Source of the DNA: Streptomyces sp. NBC_01268
GTDB taxonomy: Bacteria > Actinomycetota > Actinomycetes > Streptomycetales > Streptomycetaceae
Assembly (NCBI RefSeq): GCF_036240795.1
Contig: NZ_CP108454.1
Coordinates: forward strand, 3,348,001-3,412,000
Direction of reading: 5' to 3'
Length of the DNA stretch: 64,000 nt
Part shown: positions 33,759-41,549 of the stretch, piece by piece
How the letters are laid out: the number at the start of each line of letters is the position of its first letter
How positions within the stretch are numbered: position 1 is the stretch's first letter
Notes under the pieces: generated by a model
The model's database searches: none
What the model was told of the DNA's origin: nothing
The model's input: the letters and a program-made list of their open reading frames with translations, nothing else
Program-made: the position numbers and the translations under genes

Positions 33759-34745
33759 TCACTCCCCCACCGGGACCACGGGAACGGCGCGCGCGAAGCC
33801 GCCGTCCACCATCAGGTTCGCCACCGTCTCCAGCTCCGGCGGATTACCCGCGAGACGCTGGAGGAACACGTCGAAGTCGGCACCACAGGGCAGCAACAAC
33901 CTCTCCACCCGCTCGTTCACCGACCAGCCGTCACGGTCGCGCGCGTCGTCATAGGCGCAGAACCACACCGAGCCGACCGCCTCGCCCTTCACCTTCACCG
34001 CGAGCAGACCGCCCTGGACGAAGGCCACGCCCAGGTAGTCCTTCGTCAGATGGTCGCGGAGGCACTTGTTCACGTACACGAGGTCGTTCACCCCCGCCTC
34101 CTCACGCACCGTGAAGAACGGCTGGTCCACGAGCAGACCCAGCTCCGCGTCGAGCGCGGCACCGACCGGCGCGCAGCCACCCGCCGCCTTCAGGAACGAC
34201 CGGTACGCACCCGGAAGCCGGTAGCCGAGATCCTCCTCGACCCCCTGGAGCTGCTGCTCCGACACCGGCATCGCACGCTTCGGCAACCGGAAGTGCGCCG
34301 GACGGGTCTCCTGCAGCGGCCGCGTCCCACGCTTCGCGTGATCCACGGCGGCCGTCGTCACCCCACCGTGGTGCCGCAGCAGCGCCTTCACCTCCACGGG
34401 AACCAGCTCCAGCCGACGCGTGTGCGCCACGTGGTGCCAGGTCCAGCCGTGCGGGGTCGCCACCGCCGGGATCGCGTCCCACAGCTCGTGCCCCGTCGCG
34501 GCCAGCGCCGCGTTCGCCGACACGTAGTCCGTCAGGCGCAGTTCGTCGACACCGAAACCCTCCGGCGGATCGGCGATCTCCGCCGCCGCCCGCGCGTACG
34601 CCGAGAAGTCCGGGTAGCCGCGCTCGTCCACCCGCACCCCACGGGGATGCCGGGAGGCCCGGACCGGATCCGGGAAGTGCACGACCTGCCCGGCGTACGC
34701 CGAGTTCGGCGGCGCGGTGTCCTGGCCGAGCCGACCTGTCGTCAT
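33759..34745 (-). CDS. WHH-type HNH/EndoVII nuclease domain fused to SUKH-1 (SMI1/KNR4)
   Basis: 328 residues. Residues 40-135 carry YPDFSAYA...LTDYVSANAALAATGHELWDAIPAV and then GWTWHHVAHTRRLELVP (W103-H104-H105) with LLRHHGG. This is the WHH subgroup of HNH/EndoVII toxin nucleases. Residues 160-328 form a SUKH-1 domain: VSEQQLQGVEEDLGYRLPGAYRSFLKAAGG, then LGLLVDQPFFTV and VCFCAYDD-type segments. In polymorphic toxin systems these two modules are normally separate toxin and immunity proteins; here they are one chain. The ATG at 34745 follows AGGGGGC. Seven bp separate it from the next gene, so they form an operon. Confidence 0.82.
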   Translation of the reverse strand: MTTGRLGQDTAPPNSAYAGQVVHFPDPVRASRHPRGVRVDERGYPDFSAYARAAAEIADPPEGFGVDELRLTDYVSANAALAATGHELWDAIPAVATPHGWTWHHVAHTRRLELVPVEVKALLRHHGGVTTAAVDHAKRGTRPLQETRPAHFRLPKRAMPVSEQQLQGVEEDLGYRLPGAYRSFLKAAGGCAPVGAALDAELGLLVDQPFFTVREEAGVNDLVYVNKCLRDHLTKDYLGVAFVQGGLLAVKVKGEAVGSVWFCAYDDARDRDGWSVNERVERLLLPCGADFDVFLQRLAGNPPELETVANLMVDGGFARAVPVVPVGE

Positions 34746-34859
34746 GGCGGTTGCCCCCTGTGACTGCTGCCGACTCCCGCCGACTGCTGCTGGTTGGTCC
34801 GCACAGCCTAAGCGGTGCCACGCGCCCCCGACCCGGCCCGATGCGCCCACCCCGCCCAC

Positions 34860-34876
34860 GGTGACCAAGTGTCACC
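34860..34876. promoter_or_regulatory. Inverted repeat between the divergent toxin-module operons
   Basis: GGTGACCAAGTGTCACC is a 6-5-6 inverted repeat in the 263-bp divergent region 34746-35008, about midway between the two starts. It could be a shared operator. The rest of the region shows no clear promoter boxes to me. Confidence 0.5.
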
Positions 34877-35008
34877 GCGGCATGACAGCACCGCCATGAT
34901 TCCGACACACCGAAAGCACGTTTCCGCGCCCCAGCTTCCACATCCGGCACCGCGTTTGGCAGGCTGTTCCAGCAACTCGGGGGATTGCGGGAGGGGAAGA
35001 CCAGCACC

Positions 35009-35521
35009 ATGCACGCAAGCACCACACCGGCACCATCGCCCACACAGGGTGACCCACGCCTCAGTTGGGGCAGCGACGCCGACAGCCAGCGCGCCCCTTT
35101 ACTGCGTCACCGCCGCGACGGAATCCTGCCCGCCGTCGGCGCGGCCCTGTCCGTCCGCGGCGAGACCCTCACCTGCACCGCCGCCCGAGGCGACCAGGCA
35201 CCCGCACTCCACCCGCTCGTCCAGGACTTCCTCGACACCCTCACGAGCGGCCAGCGCGAACGCTTCACCGGACGCTGCCCGGAAGCGATCCTGCTCTCCC
35301 GCGCCCTCACCGCCACCGAAGGCACCCGCTCCAAACGGGCCCAGCGCAAACCGCTCACCCAGAGCGAGGCACGCCGCTCCCTCAAGCACGCCAAACTCAC
35401 CGCACGACGCATCCGCGAGGACGGCGACCCGCTGCACGGCAGCTACGCCACCCCCTGCCGCTCCTGTACGGCCATGCTCGCGCACTTCGGCGTCCGCGCC
35501 GTCGACCCGACCGACGGCTGA
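35009..35521 (+). CDS. YwqJ-type deaminase
   Basis: 170 residues. The motif GRCPEAILLSRAL (C90, E92) is the C-x-E variant of the deaminase H-x-E motif seen in YwqJ-like proteins, and ATPCRSCTAML (C150, C153) gives the PCxxC zinc pair. The fold and size fit YwqJ-type deaminases of polymorphic toxins, which are predicted to deaminate nucleic-acid bases. The first 20 residues are Thr/Pro-rich and lack a signal peptide. The ATG at 35009 follows GGAGGGG. It is the first gene of the plus-strand unit, with the SUKH-3 gene 61 bp downstream. Substrate unproven. Confidence 0.82.
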   Translation: MHASTTPAPSPTQGDPRLSWGSDADSQRAPLLRHRRDGILPAVGAALSVRGETLTCTAARGDQAPALHPLVQDFLDTLTSGQRERFTGRCPEAILLSRALTATEGTRSKRAQRKPLTQSEARRSLKHAKLTARRIREDGDPLHGSYATPCRSCTAMLAHFGVRAVDPTDG

Positions 35522-35582
35522 ACCCGTCCGACCGGAACACGACACGGCCGCCCCCCACGCCCAGAACGGCAGAACCACACCC

Positions 35583-36074
35583 ATGCCCGACCTGAACAGC
35601 ACCCGATTCCCGGTCAACGTCGACGCCGCCCTGCGCGAGGCCGGCTGGCAGCCCGGCCGCTGGGACATCAAGCTGGCCGAAGAATGGGCCGACACCCTGC
35701 GCGCCCACATCACCCCCGCCGGACACCGGCACAGCGTCTTCCCCTCCGCGGTCGAAGCCTGGGCCGAGTTCGGCGGCCTGCACGTCACCGCCCCCGGGAA
35801 CGGACGCCAGATAGCCCCCGCCGCCATCCGCTTCGACCCCCTCGCCGGCATCCACCTCGCCCGCACCCTCGGCGACCTGGGCCGCGCCCTCGACACCGAG
35901 CTGGCCCCGCTCGGCGAGGAGGGCGACCAGCGGGCGGTCCTCGCGATGGACGTCGAAGGACGCGTCTACAGCATCGACCACACCGGCGACTGGTACCTGG
36001 GCCGCGACATCGACGCGGCCCTGTCGACCCTCATCACAGGCACCCAGCCGACGCGCCTGGTGGCAGAAGGCTGA
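35583..36074 (+). CDS. SUKH-3 immunity-type protein
   Basis: 163 residues. NSTRFPVNVDAALREAGWQPGRWDIKLAEEW, SAVEAWAEFGGLHVTAPGNGRQIAPAAIRFDP and GDQRAVLAMDVEGRVYSIDHTGDWYLGRDIDAALSTLI match the SUKH-3 family, which gives immunity to nucleic-acid-targeting toxins. It follows the YwqJ-type deaminase gene, the classic toxin-immunity order. No convincing ribosome-binding site precedes the ATG, so translation may depend on the upstream gene. It most likely binds and blocks the deaminase, by inference from order and family. Confidence 0.85.
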   Translation: MPDLNSTRFPVNVDAALREAGWQPGRWDIKLAEEWADTLRAHITPAGHRHSVFPSAVEAWAEFGGLHVTAPGNGRQIAPAAIRFDPLAGIHLARTLGDLGRALDTELAPLGEEGDQRAVLAMDVEGRVYSIDHTGDWYLGRDIDAALSTLITGTQPTRLVAEG

Positions 36075-36107
36075 GCGAAACGACCGGCCGACAGGAAGCA
36101 CCGCTCC

Positions 36108-37424
36108 CTAGACCACCGGAAGCACCGCACTCACCCGGAAGCCACCCGCGTCCGTCGGCCCCGACACGAACACCCCACCGAGACCCGACACGCGCTCCCG
36201 CATGCCCACCAGACCGTTCCCGCCGCTCGGCAGATGCGCGTCGGCGGCCGCCGCGTCCGACGGACCGTTCTCCACCTGCATCGCGACCTCGGCCTCACGG
36301 TGCGCGAGACGCACCACCACCTCGGCGCCCGCCGCGTGCTTGTGCACGTTGGTCAACGCCTCCTGCACCACCCGGTACGCGGTCTGCTCCACCTCCGCGC
36401 CGTACGCACGGGGCTCGCCCAGCACGACCAGTTCCACCACCGCACCGGCCTGCCGCGACTGCTCGACCAGCGCCTCCAAGGCGTCCAGACACGGACCGCC
36501 GTCCTCCGCCGCCGCCTCGGCGGCAGCGGCGGCCGCACGGCCGACCGCCGCCAGCGGCAGGGCCGGGGACGCCTTCGGGACCTCCTCCCGGAGCACCCCC
36601 AGCATCTGCCGCAGCTCCGTCAGCGCCTGCCGGCCCATGTCGCCCACCAGCGCCGCGTTCCGCACCGCCTTCTGCGGATCCTTCAACGCCACCGCCTGCA
36701 ACGCCGCCGCGTGCACCACCATCAGCGACACCCGGTGGGCCACCACGTCGTGCATCTCGCGCGCGATCCGCGTCCGCTCCTCCTGCCGCGCCCACTGGGC
36801 ACGCTGCTCGGCCCGGTCGGCGAGCAGCGACAGCTCCTGCTCCAGACTGTCGGCGCGCTCGCGGAGGGACTCCATGAGCCGGCGCCGGGCGCCTATGTAG
36901 AGGCCGAACAGCAACGGCGGGGCGTTGAGGCCCAGGGTCATGAAGAGGGAGACGACGGGGACGTACCAGCCGCTGGGGTCGAAGTCCTGCTGGTCGACGT
37001 CGGCGTGGGCGACGTCCTGGCGGAGCCGGACCATCGTCACGACGTACACGGCGACCGTGGACATGCCGGCGAGCGCGGCGGTGAACCGCCGGGGCACCTC
37101 GGAGGCGGCCAGCGAGTAGAGGCCGACGATGCCCATCAGGTAGCCCATCTCGGCGGGCGTGACGGCGATCGACACGAGCACGACGGTGATCGGCCACCGG
37201 CGCCGCACCAGCAGCACCGACCCGATCACCAGTCCGAACAGCACCCCGACGGGCACCGGCAACGAGGCCTTCTCCGCGAAGCCGATCCCTTCCAGCCCGC
37301 ACTCCAGCGCGGACACGACGGCCAGCGCCACGTCCAGCACGACGCTCCGCCGTCTACCCCACCACCACCAGGTACGCGGGGCGCGCGCGCCCACAGCGTC
37401 CTGATCTGCCCCCGTTGTGGTCAT
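36108..37424 (-). CDS. Orphan sensor histidine kinase (NarL-pairing, HisKA_3 type)
   Basis: 438 residues. Six or so membrane spans lie within the first 210 residues. A coiled linker (RRRLMESLRERADSLEQELSLLADRAEQRAQWARQEERTRI) follows, then the H-box REMHDVVAHRVSLMVVHAAALQ with the phosphorylated His, a dimer helix, the N-box VVQEALTNVHKHA and the G-box GNGLVGMRERVSGLGG. This is a complete HPK7-type kinase that normally phosphorylates NarL/LuxR-type regulators. No response-regulator gene is adjacent; the nearest is about 13 kb away. An in-frame GTG lies at 37433; the ATG at 37424 is chosen. Signal unknown. Confidence 0.9.
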   Translation of the reverse strand: MTTTGADQDAVGARAPRTWWWWGRRRSVVLDVALAVVSALECGLEGIGFAEKASLPVPVGVLFGLVIGSVLLVRRRWPITVVLVSIAVTPAEMGYLMGIVGLYSLAASEVPRRFTAALAGMSTVAVYVVTMVRLRQDVAHADVDQQDFDPSGWYVPVVSLFMTLGLNAPPLLFGLYIGARRRLMESLRERADSLEQELSLLADRAEQRAQWARQEERTRIAREMHDVVAHRVSLMVVHAAALQAVALKDPQKAVRNAALVGDMGRQALTELRQMLGVLREEVPKASPALPLAAVGRAAAAAAEAAAEDGGPCLDALEALVEQSRQAGAVVELVVLGEPRAYGAEVEQTAYRVVQEALTNVHKHAAGAEVVVRLAHREAEVAMQVENGPSDAAAADAHLPSGGNGLVGMRERVSGLGGVFVSGPTDAGGFRVSAVLPVV

Positions 37425-37577
37425 GCCGTCCACCCTACGGGCGAGTGCCAGCGATTTTCCCGCCTCTGACGGCGCCCGGAGCGGCGGGCGTCAACATGTG
37501 CGCACACCAGTCGCTCGAACTGTTGAATCGACAGGGTTTTCGACGCGGTCGTCGGCGTGACGGACGAGGCTGGTCCC

Positions 37578-38471
37578 ATGACGCGCACGACACCGGAGAC
37601 CAGCCGGTACGCCGACTACGAACGCCTGCGCGAGCAGGCCGTCGCCTTGCGCCGCGAGGGCCTCAGCCTCCGCCAGATCCGCGACCGCCTGCAGGTCTAC
37701 AACAACGACATGCTCCACCGCCTCGTCCAGGGCGAGCCTCCCCCGGAGTGGACGAAGCGCCCCAACGCCAAGGACGACCTCCGCGCCCGCGCCCGCGAGC
37801 TGCGGCTGGAGGGCAGGACGTACGACCAGATCCAGCTGGAGCTGGGCTGCTCGAAGAGCTCGATCTCCCTGTGGGTGCGGGACCTGCCGAAGCCGGCCCG
37901 CCGCGAGCCCTCCGAGCAGGCCAGGCTCGCCGGGCGCAAGCGCTGGGAGCACGAGCTCGCCGTACGCGACGCGGAACGCCGGAGCACCAAGCGGGCCGCG
38001 AGCCTGGAGATCGGCCCGCTGACGGAACGCGAACTCCTGCTCGCGGGAACGGCTCTCTACTGGGCGGAAGGCGCGAAGGACAAGACGTACGCGCGCCGGG
38101 AGAACGTCCAGTTCGTGAACAGCGACCCCGATGTCATCCGGGTCTACCTGGCCTGGCTGCGCCTTCTGAGGGTCGAGCCGGAACGGCTCGCCTTCCGCGT
38201 CATGATCCACGCGACGGCGGACACCGAGGGCGCGGAGCGCTATTGGGCCGATCTCGTCGGTGTCGACCCGGACAGCTTCCAGAGGACCACCATCAAGAAG
38301 CACAACCCGAAGACGATCCGGAAGAACACCGGCTCCGACTATCGCGGCTGCCTCGTCATCCGCGTCGCGCAGGGCGCCGAGCTTTACCGTCGCATCGAAG
38401 GCTGGTGGTGCGGCATAGTAGGTGCCGTCGATTCGACCGGCACCGCGCATTGTCCGATTTGGTCGACTTAG
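37578..38471 (+). CDS. HTH plus LAGLIDADG-like protein next to tRNA-Gln
   Basis: 297 residues. The N-terminal half has two helix-turn-helix-like segments (AVALRREGLSLRQIRDRLQ and ELRLEGRTYDQIQLELGCSKSSISLWVRDLP). The C-terminal half has LAGTALYWAEGAKDK, VQFVNSDPDVIRVYLAWLR, ERYWADLVGVDPDSF and LYRRIEGWW. That looks like a single LAGLIDADG-type domain of homing-endonuclease or WhiA-like kind. The glutamate in YWAEG would take the place of the metal-binding acid. The ATG at 37578 follows GAGG at 8 nt; a GTG lies at 37557. The stop codon ends 3 nt before tRNA-Gln, so both are probably on one transcript. Role unknown. Confidence 0.68.
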   Translation: MTRTTPETSRYADYERLREQAVALRREGLSLRQIRDRLQVYNNDMLHRLVQGEPPPEWTKRPNAKDDLRARARELRLEGRTYDQIQLELGCSKSSISLWVRDLPKPARREPSEQARLAGRKRWEHELAVRDAERRSTKRAASLEIGPLTERELLLAGTALYWAEGAKDKTYARRENVQFVNSDPDVIRVYLAWLRLLRVEPERLAFRVMIHATADTEGAERYWADLVGVDPDSFQRTTIKKHNPKTIRKNTGSDYRGCLVIRVAQGAELYRRIEGWWCGIVGAVDSTGTAHCPIWST

Positions 38472-38474
38472 CTA

Positions 38475-38546
38475 TCCCCTGTGGTGTAATCGGCAGCACT
38501 GGGACCTTTGGAGTCCTATGTCCGGGTTCGAGTCCTGGCAGGGGAG
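38475..38546 (+). tRNA. tRNA-Gln (anticodon TTG)
   Basis: A 72-nt cloverleaf. The acceptor stem is TCCCCTG with CAGGGGA. The D arm contains GTAATCGGCAG. The anticodon stem GGGAC with GTCCT encloses the loop CTTTGGA (anticodon TTG, reads CAA and CAG), and the T arm has GGTTCGAGTCC. Discriminator base G. CCA is not encoded, as usual in Streptomyces. It is followed by a strong terminator. Confidence 0.95.
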
Positions 38547-38558
38547 CTGATCGGACGA

Positions 38559-38585
38559 GGGTCCCGACCGCTCAGGTCGGGACCC
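38559..38585 (+). terminator. Terminator after tRNA-Gln
   Basis: An 11-bp perfect stem, GGGTCCCGACC with its complement, and a 5-nt loop, followed by TTACT, 12 nt after the tRNA. Confidence 0.85.
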
Positions 38586-38656
38586 TTACTCATACCCCGC
38601 CCAGTACCCCCCGGTATCCTTCGGAAGTCCACCACCCGAAGCCGAAGGGCATTCCC

Positions 38657-40147
38657 GTGAGCGCCAACCTCCCCCAAGTTCTCGGCTCCGCTCGAACAGG
38701 GGGGACCCCCATGGCCGCCGTGGTCGTCGTCCTCGCAGCGGGTGAGGGCACCCGCATGAAGTCGAAGACTCCCAAGGTCCTGCACGAGATCGCCGGGCGT
38801 TCGCTCGTCGGGCACGTCGTCTCCGCCGCTCGTGAGCTGGAGCCCGAGGACCTGGTCGTGGTCGTCGGGCACGCGCGGGAGCAGGTCAAGGGGCACCTGG
38901 ACGAGCGGTACGCGGGGACGCGGACCGCGGTGCAGGAGGAGCAGAACGGGACCGGGCACGCGGTGCGGATGGCGCTCGGAGAGCTGGGGCAGACGCCCGA
39001 GGGGACCGTGGTCGTGGTCTGCGGCGACACCCCGCTGCTGTCCGGCGAGACGCTGCGGGCGCTCGCCGCGACCCACGCGGCCGACGGGAACGCCGTGACG
39101 GTGCTGACCGCCGAGGTCCCGGACGCGACCGGCTACGGGCGGATCGTGCGCGACGGGGCCACCGGTGCGGTGACCGCGATCGTCGAGCACAAGGACGCCT
39201 CCGACGCGCAGCGGGCGATCCGGGAGATCAACTCCGGGGTGTTCGCGTTCGACGGGGCGCTGCTCGCGGACGCGCTGGGCAAGGTGCGGACGGACAACAG
39301 TCAGGGCGAGGAGTACCTGACCGACGTGCTGTCCATCCTGCGCGAGGCCGGGCACCGGGTGGGTGCTTCGGTCGCCGTCGACCACCGGGAGATCCTGGGC
39401 ATCAACAACCGGGTGCAGCTGGCGGAGGCCCGTACGCTGCTCAACCAGCGGCTGCTGGAGCGGGCGATGCTCGCCGGCGTGACCGTGGTGGACCCGGGTT
39501 CGACGTTCGTGGACGTCACGGTGACGTTCGAGCCGGACGCGGTGGTGCTGCCGAACACGCTGCTGCTGGGTGCGACGCACGTCGGCGAGGACGCGGTGGT
39601 GGGCCCGAACACGCGGCTCACGGACACGACGGTGGCGCGCGGGGCGCGGGTGGACAACACCGTCGCCGACTCCGCCGTGGTGGGCGAGGGTGCCTCCGTG
39701 GGGCCGTTCGCGTATCTGCGTCCGGGCACCAAGCTGGGTGCGAAGGCGAAGGCCGGCACGTATGTGGAGATGAAGAACGCCGTGGTGGGCGAGGGGACGA
39801 AGGTCCCCCATCTGTCGTACGTGGGTGACGCGACGATCGGCGAGTACACGAACATCGGCGCGGCGAGCGTCTTCGTGAACTACGACGGCGAGGCGAAGCA
39901 CCACACGACGATCGGCTCCCACTGCCGTACGGGTTCGGACAACATGTTTGTGGCGCCCATCACGATCGGGGACGGGGCGTACACCGCTGCCGGGTCCGTG
40001 ATCACGAAGGACGTGCCGCCGGGTTCGCTGGCCGTCGCCCGTGGCCAGCAGCGGAATATCGAGGGCTGGGTGGCCCGTAAGCGTCCGGGCAGCGCGGCCG
40101 CGCAGGCGGCCCATGCCGCCTCGGAGAACTCCGTCGGCGAAAGCTGA
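38657..40147 (+). CDS. glmU: GlmU: bifunctional GlcNAc-1-P uridyltransferase / GlcN-1-P acetyltransferase
   Basis: 496 residues. Makes UDP-GlcNAc for peptidoglycan in two steps: acetylation of glucosamine-1-phosphate, then uridyl transfer. The N-terminal pyrophosphorylase has VVLAAGEGTRMKSKTPKVL, the C-terminal left-handed beta-helix has hexapeptide repeats, and the acetyl site is YDGEAKHHTTIGSHCRTGSDN. The GTG at 38657, with GAAGGG 7 nt upstream, is chosen. Codons 5-18 come from an in-frame 42-bp element (38669-38710) and are absent from other GlmU proteins. An ATG at 38711, preceded by AGGGGGG from that element, could serve as alternative start. prs follows 121 bp downstream, the usual order. 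Confidence 0.95.
   Translation: MSANLPQVLGSARTGGTPMAAVVVVLAAGEGTRMKSKTPKVLHEIAGRSLVGHVVSAARELEPEDLVVVVGHAREQVKGHLDERYAGTRTAVQEEQNGTGHAVRMALGELGQTPEGTVVVVCGDTPLLSGETLRALAATHAADGNAVTVLTAEVPDATGYGRIVRDGATGAVTAIVEHKDASDAQRAIREINSGVFAFDGALLADALGKVRTDNSQGEEYLTDVLSILREAGHRVGASVAVDHREILGINNRVQLAEARTLLNQRLLERAMLAGVTVVDPGSTFVDVTVTFEPDAVVLPNTLLLGATHVGEDAVVGPNTRLTDTTVARGARVDNTVADSAVVGEGASVGPFAYLRPGTKLGAKAKAGTYVEMKNAVVGEGTKVPHLSYVGDATIGEYTNIGAASVFVNYDGEAKHHTTIGSHCRTGSDNMFVAPITIGDGAYTAAGSVITKDVPPGSLAVARGQQRNIEGWVARKRPGSAAAQAAHAASENSVGES
38669..38710 (+). repeat. 42-bp Streptomyces-type interspersed repeat inside glmU
   Basis: It begins CTCCCCCAAG and ends GGGGGGACCCCC, with a GTTC/GAAC hairpin in the middle. 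I recognise this element as one widespread at gene starts in Streptomyces genomes. It adds exactly 14 codons in frame near the start of glmU. Confidence 0.7.
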
Positions 40148-40268
40148 CCGGAAACGAGTACGTCGAACTCGGCGTACCGTGATACGTGCACACAAATTCG
40201 GCTGGTTCGCACACGCGCACGGGAGCGCGGGGATCCGCGGCCAGAGAAACCGTCGAGGAGACAGTGCT

Positions 40269-41243
40269 GTGACCGGGATCAAGACGACCGGCGAGAAGAA
40301 GCTCATGCTCTTCTCCGGCCGCGCCCACCCCGAGCTGGCCGAGGAGGTCGCACACCAGCTGGGTGTCGGCATCGTGCCGACCAAGGCTTTCGACTTCGCC
40401 AACGGTGAGATCTACGTCCGCTTCCAGGAGTCGGCCCGTGGCGCGGACTGCTTCCTGATCCAGAGCCACACGGCTCCGATCAACAAGTGGATCATGGAGC
40501 AGCTGATCATGATCGATGCTCTGAAGCGGGCTTCGGCCCGGAGCATCACCGTGATCGTCCCGTCGTACGGCTACGCCCGTCAGGACAAGAAGCACCGCGG
40601 CCGTGAGCCGATCTCGGCCCGTCTGGTCGCCGATCTGCTGAAGACCGCGGGTGCGGACCGCATCCTCACGGTCGACCTGCACACGGACCAGATCCAGGGC
40701 TTCTTCGACGGTCCGGTGGACCACCTGTCGGCGCTGCCGGTCCTGGCGGACTACGTGGGCGCGAAGGTGGACCGTTCGAAGCTGACGATCGTGTCTCCGG
40801 ACGCCGGTCGTGTGCGGGTGGCGGACCGCTGGTGCGACCGTCTGGACGCGCCGCTGGCGATCGTCCACAAGCGGCGTGACAAGGACGTCGCCAACCAGGT
40901 GACGGTCCACGAGGTCGTCGGTGACGTGAAGGGCCGCGTGTGCGTCCTGGTGGACGACATGGTCGACACCGCGGGCACGATCTGCGCGGCGGCGGACGCC
41001 CTGTTCGCGCACGGCGCGGAGGACGTCATCGTGACGGCGACGCACGGCATCCTGTCGGGCCCGGCCGCGGATCGTCTGAAGAACTCGAAGGTCAGCGAGT
41101 TCGTGTTCACGGACACGCTGCCCGACCCGAGCTCCCTGGAGCTCGACAAGATCACGGTGCTGTCGATCGCGCCGACGATCGCGCGCGCGGTGCGCGAGGT
41201 GTTCGAGGACGGTTCGGTGACGAGCCTCTTCGAGGAGCACTGA
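40269..41243 (+). CDS. prs: Ribose-phosphate pyrophosphokinase
   Basis: 324 residues. Transfers pyrophosphate from ATP to ribose-5-phosphate to make PRPP for purine, pyrimidine, histidine and tryptophan synthesis. ATP-site motifs include FANGEIYVRFQESARG and YARQDKKHRGREPISARLVADLL. The catalytic flexible-loop Arg/Lys is in VHKRRDKD, and the PRPP-binding loop is VLVDDMVDTAGTI. Length is normal for class I enzymes. The GTG start follows GAGGAGA. It lies 121 bp after glmU, which needs related activated sugars; the glmU-prs order is conserved across Gram-positives. Confidence 0.97.
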   Translation: MTGIKTTGEKKLMLFSGRAHPELAEEVAHQLGVGIVPTKAFDFANGEIYVRFQESARGADCFLIQSHTAPINKWIMEQLIMIDALKRASARSITVIVPSYGYARQDKKHRGREPISARLVADLLKTAGADRILTVDLHTDQIQGFFDGPVDHLSALPVLADYVGAKVDRSKLTIVSPDAGRVRVADRWCDRLDAPLAIVHKRRDKDVANQVTVHEVVGDVKGRVCVLVDDMVDTAGTICAAADALFAHGAEDVIVTATHGILSGPAADRLKNSKVSEFVFTDTLPDPSSLELDKITVLSIAPTIARAVREVFEDGSVTSLFEEH

Positions 41244-41325
41244 GTCTTCCTCTGAAGGGCCCGGTAGGGCCCTGAAGGGCCCTGAAGAGCGTTGACGGGC
41301 GTTGAAGAGCACTGATCGGCGCTGA

Positions 41326-41363
41326 GAGCAAGGGCCGCTTCCCCTGGGAGGCGGCCCTTGCTC
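41326..41363 (+). terminator. Terminator after prs
   Basis: A 13-bp stem, GAGCAAGGGCCGC with its complement, and a 12-nt loop. Just before it (41256-41320) lies an imperfect tandem of GGGCCCTGAA-like units. Confidence 0.8.
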
Positions 41364-41384
41364 GTGCCCTCGGAGGTGATCCAT

Positions 41385-41413
41385 TTGGGTGCCCGGGGGG
41401 CTGCGGCTAGACT
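41385..41413 (+). promoter_or_regulatory. Sigma-70-type promoter of rplY
   Basis: TTGGGT, a 17-bp spacer and TAGACT. The predicted transcript would have a leader of about 130 nt before rplY, with a GGATCC-TGT-GGATCC hairpin near 41441-41463. The 306-bp gap 41244-41549 contains only this, the prs terminator and the repeats before it. Confidence 0.7.
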
Positions 41414-41549
41414 GTCGTGGTTGCTCGGCGAGGGAGGCCGGATCCTGTGGATCCCGGCGGTCCGTTATCGACGCGCTCTTCGTAGCAGGCCATCGCCAGT
41501 CGTGGCCGGGTGACAGTCACAGACGTCACCACCCATACGAGGAGTGCAC

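Noticed and set aside
38475..38546. tRNA-Gln as an integration site for a mobile element
   Set aside because: No integrase, direct repeat of the tRNA 3' end, or atypical gene block is found on either side; glmU and prs follow in the usual order.
41441..41463. GGATCC-TGT-GGATCC hairpin as a riboswitch
   Set aside because: A single short hairpin without conserved aptamer features; kept only as a possible leader structure.
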